Origin: PALSA-612 sp963791225
GTDB taxonomy: Bacteria > Actinomycetota > Thermoleophilia > Gaiellales > Gaiellaceae
Reading direction: 5' to 3'
Assembly: GCA_963791225.1 (NCBI GenBank)
Contig: CAWBRV010000002.1
Location: forward strand, 66,761 to 130,760
Length of the DNA stretch: 64,000 nt
Shown: positions 45,591 to 54,055 of the stretch, piece after piece
Layout of the letters: every line of letters starts with the position of its first letter
Position numbering within the stretch: position 1 is the first letter of the stretch
Made by a program: the position numbers and the translations under genes
The notes under the pieces: generated by a model
What the model was told of the DNA's origin: nothing
What the model saw: only the letters and a program-made list of their open reading frames with translations
The model's database searches: none

Positions 45591-46100
45591 GTGACCATGC
45601 TGGATCTGAGGAAGTACCGGCTGCGGTCCGGAGAGTCGGTCCGCGACGAGCAGGAGGTCGAGATCGCACCGATCGAGCTGGGTGGCCAGCGCTATCTCGT
45701 CGTACCCGAAACCGTGCCGGCTGAGCTGACGGTGACGCGGGCATCGACCGGCACGGTGTACGAACTGCGGTTCCACGTCCGCCTGCACGGGCCGTGCTTC
45801 CGCTGCCTCGGCGACGCCGTCCTCGACGAGCGCCTCTCGCTCCGCGAGTACCAGGCGGAGAGCCCGGGCGGCGCCGAGGAGCTGACGACGTCCTACGTCA
45901 CGAACAACCGGCTCGACCTCTCGGCCTGGGCACGGGACGGGCTCGTGCTGGCGCTGCCGGACAAGATCCTCTGCCGCCCGGATTGTGCCGGGCTCTGCCC
46001 GGTCTGCGGCGTCGACCTGAACACGGAGCCGCACGAGCACGAGGGGAGCGAGCAGGACCCTCGCTGGGCGGCGCTGGCCGAGCTCAAAGAACGCCTGTAG
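45591..46100 (+). CDS. yceD: YceD/DUF177 family protein
   Basis: 169 residues. DUF177 (YceD) protein, associated with large-subunit rRNA accumulation in bacteria and plastids. The central HVRLHGPCFRCLGDAVLDER and terminal RPDCAGLCPVCGVDLNTEPH carry CxxC pairs that likely bind zinc, and WAALAELKERL is the typical end. In most bacteria it lies directly before rpmF; here an ABC-F gene and a cupin gene lie between. Confidence 0.9.
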   Translation: MTMLDLRKYRLRSGESVRDEQEVEIAPIELGGQRYLVVPETVPAELTVTRASTGTVYELRFHVRLHGPCFRCLGDAVLDERLSLREYQAESPGGAEELTTSYVTNNRLDLSAWARDGLVLALPDKILCRPDCAGLCPVCGVDLNTEPHEHEGSEQDPRWAALAELKERL

Positions 46101-46101
46101 C

Positions 46102-46134
46102 ATGGCTCTCTGGCGCTCCGGCGCCGCACGATGA
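46102..46134 (+). CDS. possible ten-codon leader peptide of the ABC-F gene
   Basis: ATG two bases after the yceD stop opens MALWRSGAAR and a TGA. Its middle (GGCGCTCCGGCGCC, 46112-46125) can fold as GGCGC-TCCG-GCGCC, and the CTCCG within (46116-46120) is complementary to CGGAG (46193-46197) at the ABC-F ribosome site. Short leader reading frames of this kind control many antibiotic-resistance ABC-F genes. No ribosome site for the leader itself is obvious. Confidence 0.3.
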   Translation: MALWRSGAAR

Positions 46135-46164
46135 CGGACTGACCGAGCCATTCATTGCTCTCTC

Positions 46165-46183
46165 GCGCGCCCCGGCGGCGCGC
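46165..46183 (+). promoter_or_regulatory. hairpin in the ABC-F leader
   Basis: GCGCGCC (46165-46171) pairs with GGCGCGC (46177-46183) around CCGGC, eleven bases before the GGAGG ribosome site. No U-run follows, so translational control is more likely than termination. Confidence 0.4.
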
Positions 46184-46206
46184 CTGCGTTCTCGGAGGTC
46201 TCGGTC

Positions 46207-47785
46207 GTGCGTATCTCACTCGACGGCGTCTCGAAGCACTACGGCGCCACGACAGTTCTCGACAGCGTCACGCTCTCGGTCACGCCCGAGCGGCGGCTCG
46301 GCGTCGTCGGCCCGAACGGGGTCGGCAAGTCGACCCTGCTCAGGCTTCTCGCCGGGCTGGACGTGCCCGACGCCGGCCGCGTCACGCGGACGCCGCTCAC
46401 GCTGACCGCGGGCTACCTGCCGCAGGAGCACGAGCGCCGCGAGGGCGAGACGCTGCTCGAGTCGCTCGCACGCCGGACCGGCGTCGCGGCGGCCGAGCGC
46501 GAGCTCGAGCAGGCCGCGACGGCCCTGGCCGCCGGCGAGGACGCGGACGATCGATACGCGAGCGCCCTGGACCGCTTCGTCGCGCTCGGCGGCGGCGATC
46601 TCGACGCGCGGGCCGGCGCGGTCGCGGCCGAGCTCGGCCTCCCGGTCTCGCTCGACCGGCCGACGACGGCACTCTCTGGCGGGGAGGCGGCCCGCGTGGC
46701 GCTCGCGGTGATCCTGCTCGCCCGCTTCGACATGCTGCTCCTCGACGAGCCGACGAACGACCTCGACTTCGACGGGCTCGAGCGGCTCGAGCAGTTCCTC
46801 GACGCGCGCGACGGCGGGCTCGTCGTCGTCTCGCACGACCGCGAGTTCCTCGACCGGACGGTGACGCGGATCGTCGAGATCCAGCCCGGCTCACGGCGCG
46901 TGCGCGAGTGGGCCGGCGGATTCAGCGAGTACGAGGCGGCGCGGGACTCGGCGCGCGCCGCGGCCTACGCGAGCTTCGAGCAGGCCGAGGAGCGGCGGCG
47001 CGAGATCGAGGCGCTCCTCGTGCAGCGGCGCGTCGAGGCCCGCGGCGGCGCCGGGCTCGGAGAGAAGACCGGCGGCGCCGACCGCCGCGGCACGAACGCG
47101 CTCCGGGGCAAGGTGCGGCAAGCCGAACGCGCGCTCGAACGGGCCGACCGGCCCGGGAAGCCGTTCGAGCCCTGGGAGCTCCACTTCGTACTCGTGTCGG
47201 GAGACCGGCCCGGCGACCGCGTTGCCTCGCTCCAGAGGGCCGTCGCGCAGCGGGGCGATTTCAGGCTGGGACCGATCGACCTCGACCTCGGCGCCCGGCG
47301 ACCGCGTGGTCGTCTCGGGTCGAAACGGGAGCGGCAAGTCGACCTTGCTCGGCCTGCTGCTCGGTTCGGTGCCGCCCGTCGAGGGCTCGCGGTCGATCGG
47401 CCGGCGCACCGTCGTCGGGACACTCGAACAGGGCCGCGGTGTCTACGCGAGCGAGGAGCCGCTGCTGGAACAGTTCCGCGGGCGCGCGGGGCTGCGAGCC
47501 GAGCAGGCGCGGACGCTGCTCGCGAAGTTCGGCCTCGGCCCGGAGCACGTGGGCCGCACGGGCGTGTCGCTCTCACCCGGCGAGCGGACGCGCGCTCAGC
47601 TCGCCGAGCTACAGGCCCGCCGGGTCAACCTGCTCATCCTCGACGAGCCGACGAACCACCTCGACCTCGAGGCGGTCGAGCAGCTCGAGACGGCGCTCCA
47701 GGGCTACGACGGGACGGTGGTGCTGGTCACGCACGACCGACGCTTCCTCGAGCGCTTCGGCGCGACGCGGACGATCGCGCTCTAG
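46207..47785 (+). CDS. ABC-F ATPase (frameshifted)
   Basis: Cytoplasmic ribosome-binding twin-ATPase without membrane domain. First ATPase: Walker A VGPNGVGKSTLLRLLAGL, signature LSGGEAARVALAVILL, Walker B DMLLLDEPTNDLDF. Then the linker with a helical arm (EEARDSARAAAYASFEQAEE-like, ALRGKVRQAERALERAD). An extra base at 47290-47296 breaks the frame; the second ATPase follows with SGRNGSGKSTLLGLLLG, LSPGERTRAQLAELQ and NLLILDEPTNHLDLEAVEQL. Corrected length is 525 residues, typical of antibiotic-resistance ABC-F proteins such as TlrC/OleB, although translation-factor types cannot be excluded. GTG with GGAGG eight bases upstream. Confidence 0.88.
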
Positions 47786-47793
47786 CTCCTGCT

Positions 47794-48150
47794 CTAGAAC
47801 GGACCGTGTGGCTCGTAGCTGCCGCGGCGGGCGCCGACGCCGATGAACGTCATCCCGTCGGGGCCGGCGACAGCACAACGCGTCGTGCCCGGGTCGAAGC
47901 GGATGAACGAGCCCTCGCGGACCGGAACCTCTTCGCCGTCCACGCGCCAGCTCCCCGAGCCGCGGACGACGACGTTGACCTCCTCCTGGTCCGTCGAGGT
48001 CTCGTCGTGCTCGAGGCCCTCGGCGCCGGGAGGAAGCTCGAACCAGTTGATGCCGAACGCCTCCAGGTCGAGCTCGCGGCGGACGAAGCGGACGGCGCCT
48101 CCCGGTCCTGCGCCCTCGATCTCCTCGACGTTGACCACGGTGTAGCCCAT
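47794..48150 (-). CDS. cupin-domain protein
   Basis: 118 residues, a single small beta-barrel cupin. Motif 1 is around LEHDETSTDQEEVNVVVRGSG, with one His and Glu pair where metal ligands are expected (GLEHDETSTDQEEV); motif 2 is REGSFIRFDPGTTRCAVAG and lacks the usual second His, so metal binding may be partial. No catalytic role can be assigned. It is the only minus-strand gene in the yceD-to-rnhB block and stands divergent to rpmF. Confidence 0.8.
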   Translation of the reverse strand: MGYTVVNVEEIEGAGPGGAVRFVRRELDLEAFGINWFELPPGAEGLEHDETSTDQEEVNVVVRGSGSWRVDGEEVPVREGSFIRFDPGTTRCAVAGPDGMTFIGVGARRGSYEPHGPF

Positions 48151-48175
48151 CGGAGGCCGAACACTATCCCGCCGC

Positions 48176-48181
48176 TATACT
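48176..48181 (+). promoter_or_regulatory. -10 hexamer TATACT of rpmF
   Basis: TATACT ends ten bases before ATG 48192, leaving a leader of only a few bases. It is among the best -10 matches in the window. Confidence 0.55.
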
Positions 48182-48191
48182 GCGCGGCCGC

Positions 48192-48380
48192 ATGGCTGTC
48201 CCGAAGCGGAAAACGTCCAAGTCCCGTCGCGACAAGCGTCGAGCGAACCACGGCATCCAGGCGCCGCGCCTGAGCGTCTGCCCGCACTGCCATCAGCCGA
48301 AGCGCTCGCACGAGATGTGCCCGAACTGCAAGACGTATCGCGGGCGCGAAGTCGAGCCGCTGCGCACGCCGACTCCCTGA
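48192..48380 (+). CDS. rpmF: 50S ribosomal protein L32
   Basis: 62 residues. Basic N-terminus AVPKRKTSKSRRDKRRANHG followed by a zinc ribbon with Cys30, Cys33 (CPHC) and Cys43, Cys46 (CPNC), so this is the zinc-binding form. Normal length. A GGCCC-AAA-GGGCC hairpin directly follows the stop. Confidence 0.97.
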   Translation: MAVPKRKTSKSRRDKRRANHGIQAPRLSVCPHCHQPKRSHEMCPNCKTYRGREVEPLRTPTP

Positions 48381-48393
48381 GGCCCAAAGGGCC
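48381..48393 (+). terminator. short hairpin after rpmF
   Basis: GGCCC-AAA-GGGCC immediately after the rpmF stop, just before the TAGACT element of plsX. No U-run; weak attenuator at most. Confidence 0.35.
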
Positions 48394-48394
48394 G

Positions 48395-48400
48395 TAGACT
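48395..48400 (+). promoter_or_regulatory. -10 hexamer TAGACT of plsX
   Basis: TAGACT ends eight bases before GTG 48409. No Shine-Dalgarno sequence is present. Confidence 0.45.
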
Positions 48401-48408
48401 CTCCCGCC

Positions 48409-49440
48409 GTGGGCCCGATTCGGGTTGCGGTCGATGCGCTGGGCGGCGACCACGGGCCCGAGGGAATCGTCGCGGGCGCAGTCGAGGCGCGCTCCGCAGG
48501 GATCGAGCCGGTGCTGTTCGGCCCCGCCGGTCTCGACACGCAAGGCCTCGAGCTCGTCGTGACGACGCAGGAGATCGCCATGGACGAGAAGCCGGCCGAT
48601 GCCGTTCGCGGCAAGCCGGACAGCTCGCTCGTCGCCGCGTGCCGCGCTGTCCACGAGGGACAGGCCCAGGCGGTCGTGTCGGCCGGGAACACCGGCGCCA
48701 TGCTGGCCGCGGGACTCGTCTACGTGCGCCGGCTCCGGGGTGTGCTGCGACCGGCGATCGCGTTGATCATCCCGACCCCGAAGGGGCCGTCCGTGCTCAT
48801 CGACGCGGGCGCGAACGCGGACTGCCGCGCCGAGCACCTGCTGCAGTTCGGGGTGATGGGCTCGATCTTCGCCGAGGAGATCCTCGACATCGCGCGTCCG
48901 ACCGTCGGCCTCCTGTCGATCGGCGAGGAGCCGGAGAAGGGCAACCAGCTGACGCTCGAGGCGCACGAGCTGCTGGAGGCAAGTGACCTCAACTTCCAGG
49001 GCAACGTCGAGAGCCGCTGGCTGCTCGCCCACGCGGCCGACGTGATCGTCTGCGACGGGTTCACGGGAAACGTCGTGCTCAAGCTGCTCGAGGGCACCAT
49101 CCGCACGACGCTCGACTGGCTGCGGTCGGAGATCGTCGCCACCCCGCGCGGCAAGGCCGGCGGTGTCCTGATCAAGCCCGCCGCGGCGCGGCTGCGCGCC
49201 CACCTCGACCCCGACACGTACGGCGGCGCCTACCTGCTCGGCCTGCGCGGCCTGTCCGTGATCGCGCATGGGAACTCGTCCCAGGCGGCGATCGCGAACG
49301 CGATCAGGTACGCCGCACGCGGGATCGAGCACGGCGTCGTGACGCAGCTCGGAGAGCGAATGGCCAGGGAGATCGAGGAACCGGTGGAGGACCGTGTTAG
49401 CATCCGCGCGCTTTCCGAATCCAACCCGCAAGAGAGGTGA
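48409..49440 (+). CDS. plsX: phosphate acyltransferase PlsX
   Basis: 343 residues. Converts acyl-ACP to acyl-phosphate for phospholipid synthesis. RVAVDALGGDHGPEGIVAGA at the N-terminus, VVSAGNTGAMLAAGLVYVRR, LIDAGANADCRAEHLLQFGV and VCDGFTGNVVLKLLEG are the family blocks. Peripheral membrane enzyme of normal length. Followed after one base by acpP, its carrier-protein partner. Confidence 0.96.
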   Translation: MGPIRVAVDALGGDHGPEGIVAGAVEARSAGIEPVLFGPAGLDTQGLELVVTTQEIAMDEKPADAVRGKPDSSLVAACRAVHEGQAQAVVSAGNTGAMLAAGLVYVRRLRGVLRPAIALIIPTPKGPSVLIDAGANADCRAEHLLQFGVMGSIFAEEILDIARPTVGLLSIGEEPEKGNQLTLEAHELLEASDLNFQGNVESRWLLAHAADVIVCDGFTGNVVLKLLEGTIRTTLDWLRSEIVATPRGKAGGVLIKPAAARLRAHLDPDTYGGAYLLGLRGLSVIAHGNSSQAAIANAIRYAARGIEHGVVTQLGERMAREIEEPVEDRVSIRALSESNPQER

Positions 49441-49441
49441 C

Positions 49442-49687
49442 ATGGCAGCTTCGCGCGAGGAAGTCTACGAGCGAGTCAAGGAGGTGCTGGTCGAGCAGCT
49501 GGGCGTCGACGAGGCCGAGATCACGGAGGAGGCGTCCTTCCAGGAGGATCTCGACGCCGACTCACTCGATCTCGTCGAGCTGATCATGGAGCTGGAGGAC
49601 CAGTTCGGGATCAAGATCTCCGACGAGGACGCTCAGAAGATCACGACTGTCGGACAGGCCGTCGACTACGTCTCGACGCACCAGTAG
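49442..49687 (+). CDS. acpP: acyl carrier protein
   Basis: 81 residues. Carries fatty-acyl chains on a phosphopantetheine arm attached to Ser41 in DLDADSLDLVELIMELED. Acidic four-helix bundle of normal length. AGAGAGG (49430 region) is the ribosome site. Followed closely by rnc. Confidence 0.97.
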   Translation: MAASREEVYERVKEVLVEQLGVDEAEITEEASFQEDLDADSLDLVELIMELEDQFGIKISDEDAQKITTVGQAVDYVSTHQ

Positions 49688-49691
49688 CAGC

Positions 49692-50390
49692 GACATCCAG
49701 GCGGGCGACGTTCGGCGGCTTGCCGAGCTGATCCGAACGCTGCCGCCGGACCGGCTCGAGCACGTCTTCACGCACTCGTCGTGGGCACCGGATCGCGCGT
49801 CGTCGTACGAGCGGCTTGAGTTCCTCGGTGACAGCGTGCTCGAGCTTGCTGTCGCGCGGCACCTGTACGACCGGTATCCCGACCTCAGCGAGGGGCGGCT
49901 CGCCAAGATCCGCTCGCACGTCGTCTCGCGCCGAGCCTGCGCGCTCGTCGCCGATCAGCTCGGGCTCGGCGCCGAGTTGCTCGAGCGTGGCTCGACGACG
50001 CAGCCGGAGGAGCTGATCCGCCTTGCCGCGAACCGCAACGTCCTCGCGGCGCTCCTCGAGGCGGCGCTGGCGGCGATCTTCCTCGAGCACGGGTTCGAGG
50101 CGGTCGAGGCGCCGATCGTCGACGCCTTCCGCGGTCAGATCGAGTACGCCGCCACGCACTCGGTCGACTACAAGACCGAGCTGCAGGAGGAGTTGGCGCG
50201 GATCCGCAAGCAGGTCGTCTACACGGTCGTCGAGATGCAAGGCCCGGCGCACGACCGGCGCTTCACCTGCGCGGCGCTCGTCGACGGCGAGCAGCGCGGC
50301 CTCGGCACGGGCTCGACGAAGAAGGAGGCCGAACAGGAGGCGGCGCTGGAGGCGCTCGAGTCGCTGGCCGCCGAGGAGGACGACGCTTAG
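49692..50390 (+). CDS. rnc: ribonuclease III, start codon unclear
   Basis: Cleaves double-stranded RNA, for rRNA and mRNA processing. The homologous frame is continuous from about 49692 (DIQAGDVRRLAELIRTLPPD) with FTHSSWAP, the catalytic ERLEFLGDSVLELAVARHLY, LAANRNVLAALLEAALAAIF with the second acidic set, and a C-terminal dsRNA-binding domain (DYKTELQEELARIRKQ, GTGSTKKEAEQEAALEAL). No ATG, GTG or TTG exists in this frame before GTG 49836, which would delete the catalytic motif. An in-frame CTG at 49647, inside acpP, or an undetected error in the start region are the options. 232 residues from 49692, a normal size. Confidence 0.85.
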   Translation, partial: DIQAGDVRRLAELIRTLPPDRLEHVFTHSSWAPDRASSYERLEFLGDSVLELAVARHLYDRYPDLSEGRLAKIRSHVVSRRACALVADQLGLGAELLERGSTTQPEELIRLAANRNVLAALLEAALAAIFLEHGFEAVEAPIVDAFRGQIEYAATHSVDYKTELQEELARIRKQVVYTVVEMQGPAHDRRFTCAALVDGEQRGLGTGSTKKEAEQEAALEALESLAAEEDDA

Positions 50391-50412
50391 CCGGGTCATC
50401 CGCGCTCATCGT

Positions 50413-50418
50413 TAGCGT
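50413..50418 (+). promoter_or_regulatory. -10 hexamer TAGCGT of smc
   Basis: TAGCGT ends nine bases before GTG 50428. Confidence 0.35.
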
Positions 50419-50427
50419 TGCTCCGGC

Positions 50428-52912
50428 GTGTACCTGAAGTCCGTTCGCATGCGGGGGTTCAAGTCGTTCCCCGACCAGGTCGAGGTTCGGCTCGAGCCGG
50501 GAGTGGCCGTCGTCGTCGGGCCCGAACGGGTCCGGGAAGTCGAACATCGCGGATGCGCTCGTGTGGGCCTCGGGCAGCATGGCGCCGAGCGAGCTGCGGG
50601 CGGAGAAGCCCGACGACGTGCTCTTCGGCGGGGCGGCGGGCCGCGCGCCGGCCGAGTTCTGCGAGGTCGAGCTGCTGTTCGACAACGCCGACCAGGCGCT
50701 CCCGGGGCTGGACTTCTCCGAGGTGTCGATCGTGCGCCGGCTGCATCGAGGCGGCGAGGGCCAGTACCTCGTGAACGGCGCCCAGGTGCGGCGGGTCGAC
50801 GTCGTCGAGTTGCTCGCCGACGCCGGCCTCGGCCCAGGGGCCGGGTCGATCGTCAGCCAGGGGAAGGTCGAGGCGATCCTCACGTCGAGCGCGACCGACC
50901 GGCGCGCGCTCGTCGAGGACGCCGCAGGCCTCGGCCGGTTCAAGCGGCGGCGCCATCGCGCGGAGCTGAAGCTCGCCCGCGTCGCGCAGCAGGTCGAGCG
51001 CGCACGTGACCTCGAGACCGAGGTCGCGAAACGCCTGCGGCCGCTGGCGCTCCAGGCGACGGCCGCCGAGCGCGCCGAGAAGCTCGCGACGGAGATCGCA
51101 GGGGTCCGGGCGGGGATCGCCACCATCGAGCTCTCGGAGCTCGGCGTGCGGACCGCAGATGCGGAACGGCGTGGGCGGGCGGTCGTCGAGGAGCGCCGCG
51201 GGCTCGAAGAACGGCTCGAGGCGCTGCTGAGCGAGAGGCAGCGAGACGGAGGAGGAGCTGGCGGCGGTCGCCGGAGGTCGCGAGGGCGCTGCTGCGGTTC
51301 TCTACCGGCTGCGCAGCGGTCGTGAGCGGATCGAGCTCCGGCGCGAGGCGGCGGGCGAGCTCTCGGCACGACTGCGGGAGCCGGTCGTCGAGCACGGGGG
51401 CGGGCAGCTTCTGGAGCAGGCGCGCATCGCCGAGACGCGGGCTGCGGCTCTTCGCCGCGCGCTCGACGAGCGTGAGGGTCTGCCGCCGGCGGCGCGGGCT
51501 CTGTCCGAGCGCGGCGAGCGGCTCGCGCTCGGAGAGCTCGACGTCGAGCCCGGCATGGAGCGGGCAGTAGCCGCGGCGCTCGGCCACCGGGCGGCAGCCG
51601 TGCTCGCGGCGACGCCGGAGCGCGGGCTCGAGCTCGTCGAGCACGCACGCTCGGCCGGGCTCGGGAACCTCGTCGTGCTCGTCGGGCGCGACCCGAAGGA
51701 GCTCGTCGCGGAGCTCTCGGTCGTGCCGATCGACGAGCTGCTCCAGTCGCCGGTCCCGGCCGTCACGCAGGAGGGCGTCGGCTACGACCCCGAGCGCGGC
51801 GAGCTGTGGTTCGTCGGCGAGGCGGCCGAGGCGATCCAGCTCGAGCTCGAGGCCCAGTTCCGTCTCCTGCAGGTGCAGGCCCGGGAGCTCGGAACGCGGG
51901 CCGCGGCGGCGGAGCCGCGCGTCCGGCACACGGATCCGCGCCTCATCGGGCTCGCGGAACGGCTCGAGGCGGAGCTCGGCCGGTGCATCGAGGCGGGCCG
52001 GCGCCGCGAGGCTCCGCTCGAGGCGGAGACGCGCACCGAGTCCTCGCGCGCCGGAGAGCTCGCGGCCGAGCTCCGCCGGCTCGGAGCACTCGAGGCGGAT
52101 CTCCGGCACGAGTCGTCGAGCGTGGGCGAGCGCGCGTCCTCGGTCGACGTCGAGCTCGCACGGCTCGAGGCCGAGGCGGCCGAGGCACGACGCCGTCTCG
52201 TCGGAGGCGAACGCCGAGCCGGCCGAGGGCCAGCGCGAGGAGCTGTCATCGAAGCTCGAGCGGCTCGAGCGCCGGCGCGAGCTCCTCGGCGGCGTCAACC
52301 CGTTCGCGAAGGAGGAGTACGAGCGTGAGAAGGAGCACCTGGAGGAGCTCCGTGCGCAGCGCTCCGACCTCGAGCGGTCACTCGCCGAGCTGGACAAGCT
52401 CCGGCGAGACCTGACGGAGACCGTCGAGCGCCGTTTCGAGGAGACCTTTGCCGCCGTGGAACGGAACTTCGCCGAGGTCGCCGGCACGCTGTTTCCTGGC
52501 GGCGAGGGACGCTGACGCCTGACGGAGGCCGAGGGAGAGGATGGCGAGTCCGAGCCCGGGATCGAGGTCGAGCTGCGCCCGGCCGGCAAGCGGATCACCC
52601 GCCTGTCGCTGCTCTCGGGCGGCGAGAAGGCGATCGGGGCGATCTCGTTCCTGTTCGCGCTCTTCCTCGCGCGGCCGTGCGCCTTCTACCTGCTCGACGA
52701 GGTCGAGGCGGCGCTCGACGACACGAACATCGGCCGCTTCGTCGACCTCCTGCGCGGCTTCGCCGATCGCGCGCAGTTCATCGTCGTCACGCATCAGAAG
52801 CGGACGATGGAAGCGGCGGACATCCTCTACGGGGTCACGATGGGCGGCGACGGCGTCTCGCAGGTCGCTCTCCCGCCGCCTGCCGCGCGAGGAAGCCGAA
52901 GCCGCGGCCTGA
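50428..52912 (+). CDS. smc: chromosome partition protein SMC (four frameshifts, one in-frame TGA)
   Basis: Condensin ATPase that organises the chromosome. Pieces in order: YLKSVRMRGFKSFPDQVEV; extra base near 50521; PNGSGKSNIADALVWASGS (Walker A); GSIVSQGKVEAILTSSATD RR region; coiled coil to about 51240; extra base near 51237; coil and hinge (PGMERAVAAALGHRAAAVLA, LGNLVVLVGRDPKELVAELS); second coil; extra base near 52193; NPFAKEEYEREKEHLEELRA; GTLFPGGEGR then TGA at 52513-52515; RLSLLSGGEKAIGAISFLF (signature), PCAFYLLDEVEAALDDTNIG (Walker B); extra base near 52872; SRRLPREEAEAAA end. Removing four bases leaves 827 codons. That is about 350 residues shorter than usual SMC, the loss being in the coiled-coil arms. 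Confidence 0.85.
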
Positions 52913-52991
52913 GCCCGGGCGCGCGGCCGACACACAATTCGTTTCCCCCCGGGGCCTCCGGCCCCTCTGCCCCCGTCTTTGGACCCTAGCG

Positions 52992-53034
52992 GCGGAATCG
53001 TCACGCGTGTGAAACGCGACTGTGACGATTCCGC
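52992..53034. terminator. long nested hairpin between smc and ftsY
   Basis: GCGGAATCGTCAC (52992-53004) pairs perfectly with GTGACGATTCCGC (53022-53034); inside, CGCGT (53004-53008) pairs with ACGCG (53014-53018). No U-run. Terminator or operator; palindromic arms of 13 bases could also bind a dimeric regulator. Confidence 0.6.
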
Positions 53035-53062
53035 GCACCGCGCCGGGTCGCCCGCACCCGAC

Positions 53063-53068
53063 TATCCT
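53063..53068 (+). promoter_or_regulatory. -10 hexamer TATCCT of ftsY
   Basis: TATCCT ends ten bases before ATG 53079, so ftsY seems to have its own promoter after the hairpin. Confidence 0.45.
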
Positions 53069-53078
53069 GCGCGCCCGG

Positions 53079-54034
53079 ATGGCGCGAAGCTGGTCAGAGC
53101 TGCTCGGCGACGAGCACGGGGTCGACGAGTCGCCGGAGGAGCGCCGCCGCTTCCTCGGCCGGCTGCGGAGCTCGCTCGGTCGCACCCGCACCGCCATCCG
53201 TCTGCCGCTCGGGCGGTTCGACCCCCGCGACGACGAGTCCTGGGAGGCGCTCGAGGAGGCGCTGATCGCCGCCGACGTGGGCATGGTCGCGACGGAGGAG
53301 CTGGTCGAAAGGCTGCGCAAGCGCCGCGACGTCGACGATCTCGAGCAGGCGCTCGTCGAGGAGATCACCGGCCTGCTCGGCGAGCCCGCCGCGCTCGCTC
53401 TCCGCGAGCGGCCGAGCGTCATCCTCGTCGTCGGCGTCAACGGCACCGGGAAGACGACCACGATCGGCAAGCTCGCCTACCGGCTCTCCGAGCACGGGCG
53501 CTCGGTCCTCGTCGCCGCCGCGGACACGTTCAGGGCGGCCGCCGACGAGCAGCTCGAGATCTGGTCGCAGCGGGCCGGCGCGGATTTCGTCGGTTCGAGC
53601 AAGGGAGCGCGATCCCGCCGCGGTCGCATTCGACGCTATCGAGGCGGCGACGAGTCGCGGCCGCGACGTCGTGCTCGTCGACACGGCCGGCCGCCTGCAC
53701 ACGCAGGCGAACCTGATGGAGGAGCTGCGCAAGATCCGGCGCGTGATCTCGAATCGGCTCGAAGGTGCACCGCACGAGACGCTGCTCGTCCTCGACGCGA
53801 CGACGGGGCAGAACGGCCTCCAGCAGGCACGGCTGTTCGGCGAGGCCGTCGAGGTGAGCGGGGTTGCGCTGACGAAGCTCGACGGCTCGGCCAAGGGCGG
53901 GATCGTCCTGCCCGGTCGCGGTCGAGCTCGGCTTGCCCGTGAAGCTGGTCGGCGTGGGGGAGACGCTCGAGGATCTGCAGCCGTTCGATCCGGCCGACTT
54001 CGCGCGCGCTCTGGTCGGCTCGGACGCCGAATAG
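53079..54034 (+). CDS. ftsY: signal recognition particle receptor FtsY (two frameshifts)
   Basis: GTPase that docks SRP-ribosome complexes at the membrane. N domain RRRFLGRLRSSLGRTRTAIR, then G domain: ILVVGVNGTGKTTTIGKLAY (P-loop), LVAAADTFRAAADEQLEIWS; an extra base near 53604; DPAAVAFDAIEAATSRGRDV; LVDTAGRLHTQANLMEELRK; LVLDATTGQNGLQQARLFGE; LTKLDGSAKGGIVL; an extra base near 53912; VAVELGLPVKLVGVGETLED to the end DFARALVGSDAE. Removing two bases leaves 317 residues, a compact FtsY without a long acidic A domain. Confidence 0.93.
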
Positions 54035-54041
54035 GCCTCCG

Positions 54042-54047
54042 TACACT
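54042..54047 (+). promoter_or_regulatory. -10 hexamer TACACT of ffh
   Basis: TACACT ends eight bases before ATG 54056. Confidence 0.45.
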
Positions 54048-54055
54048 GTCCGGCG

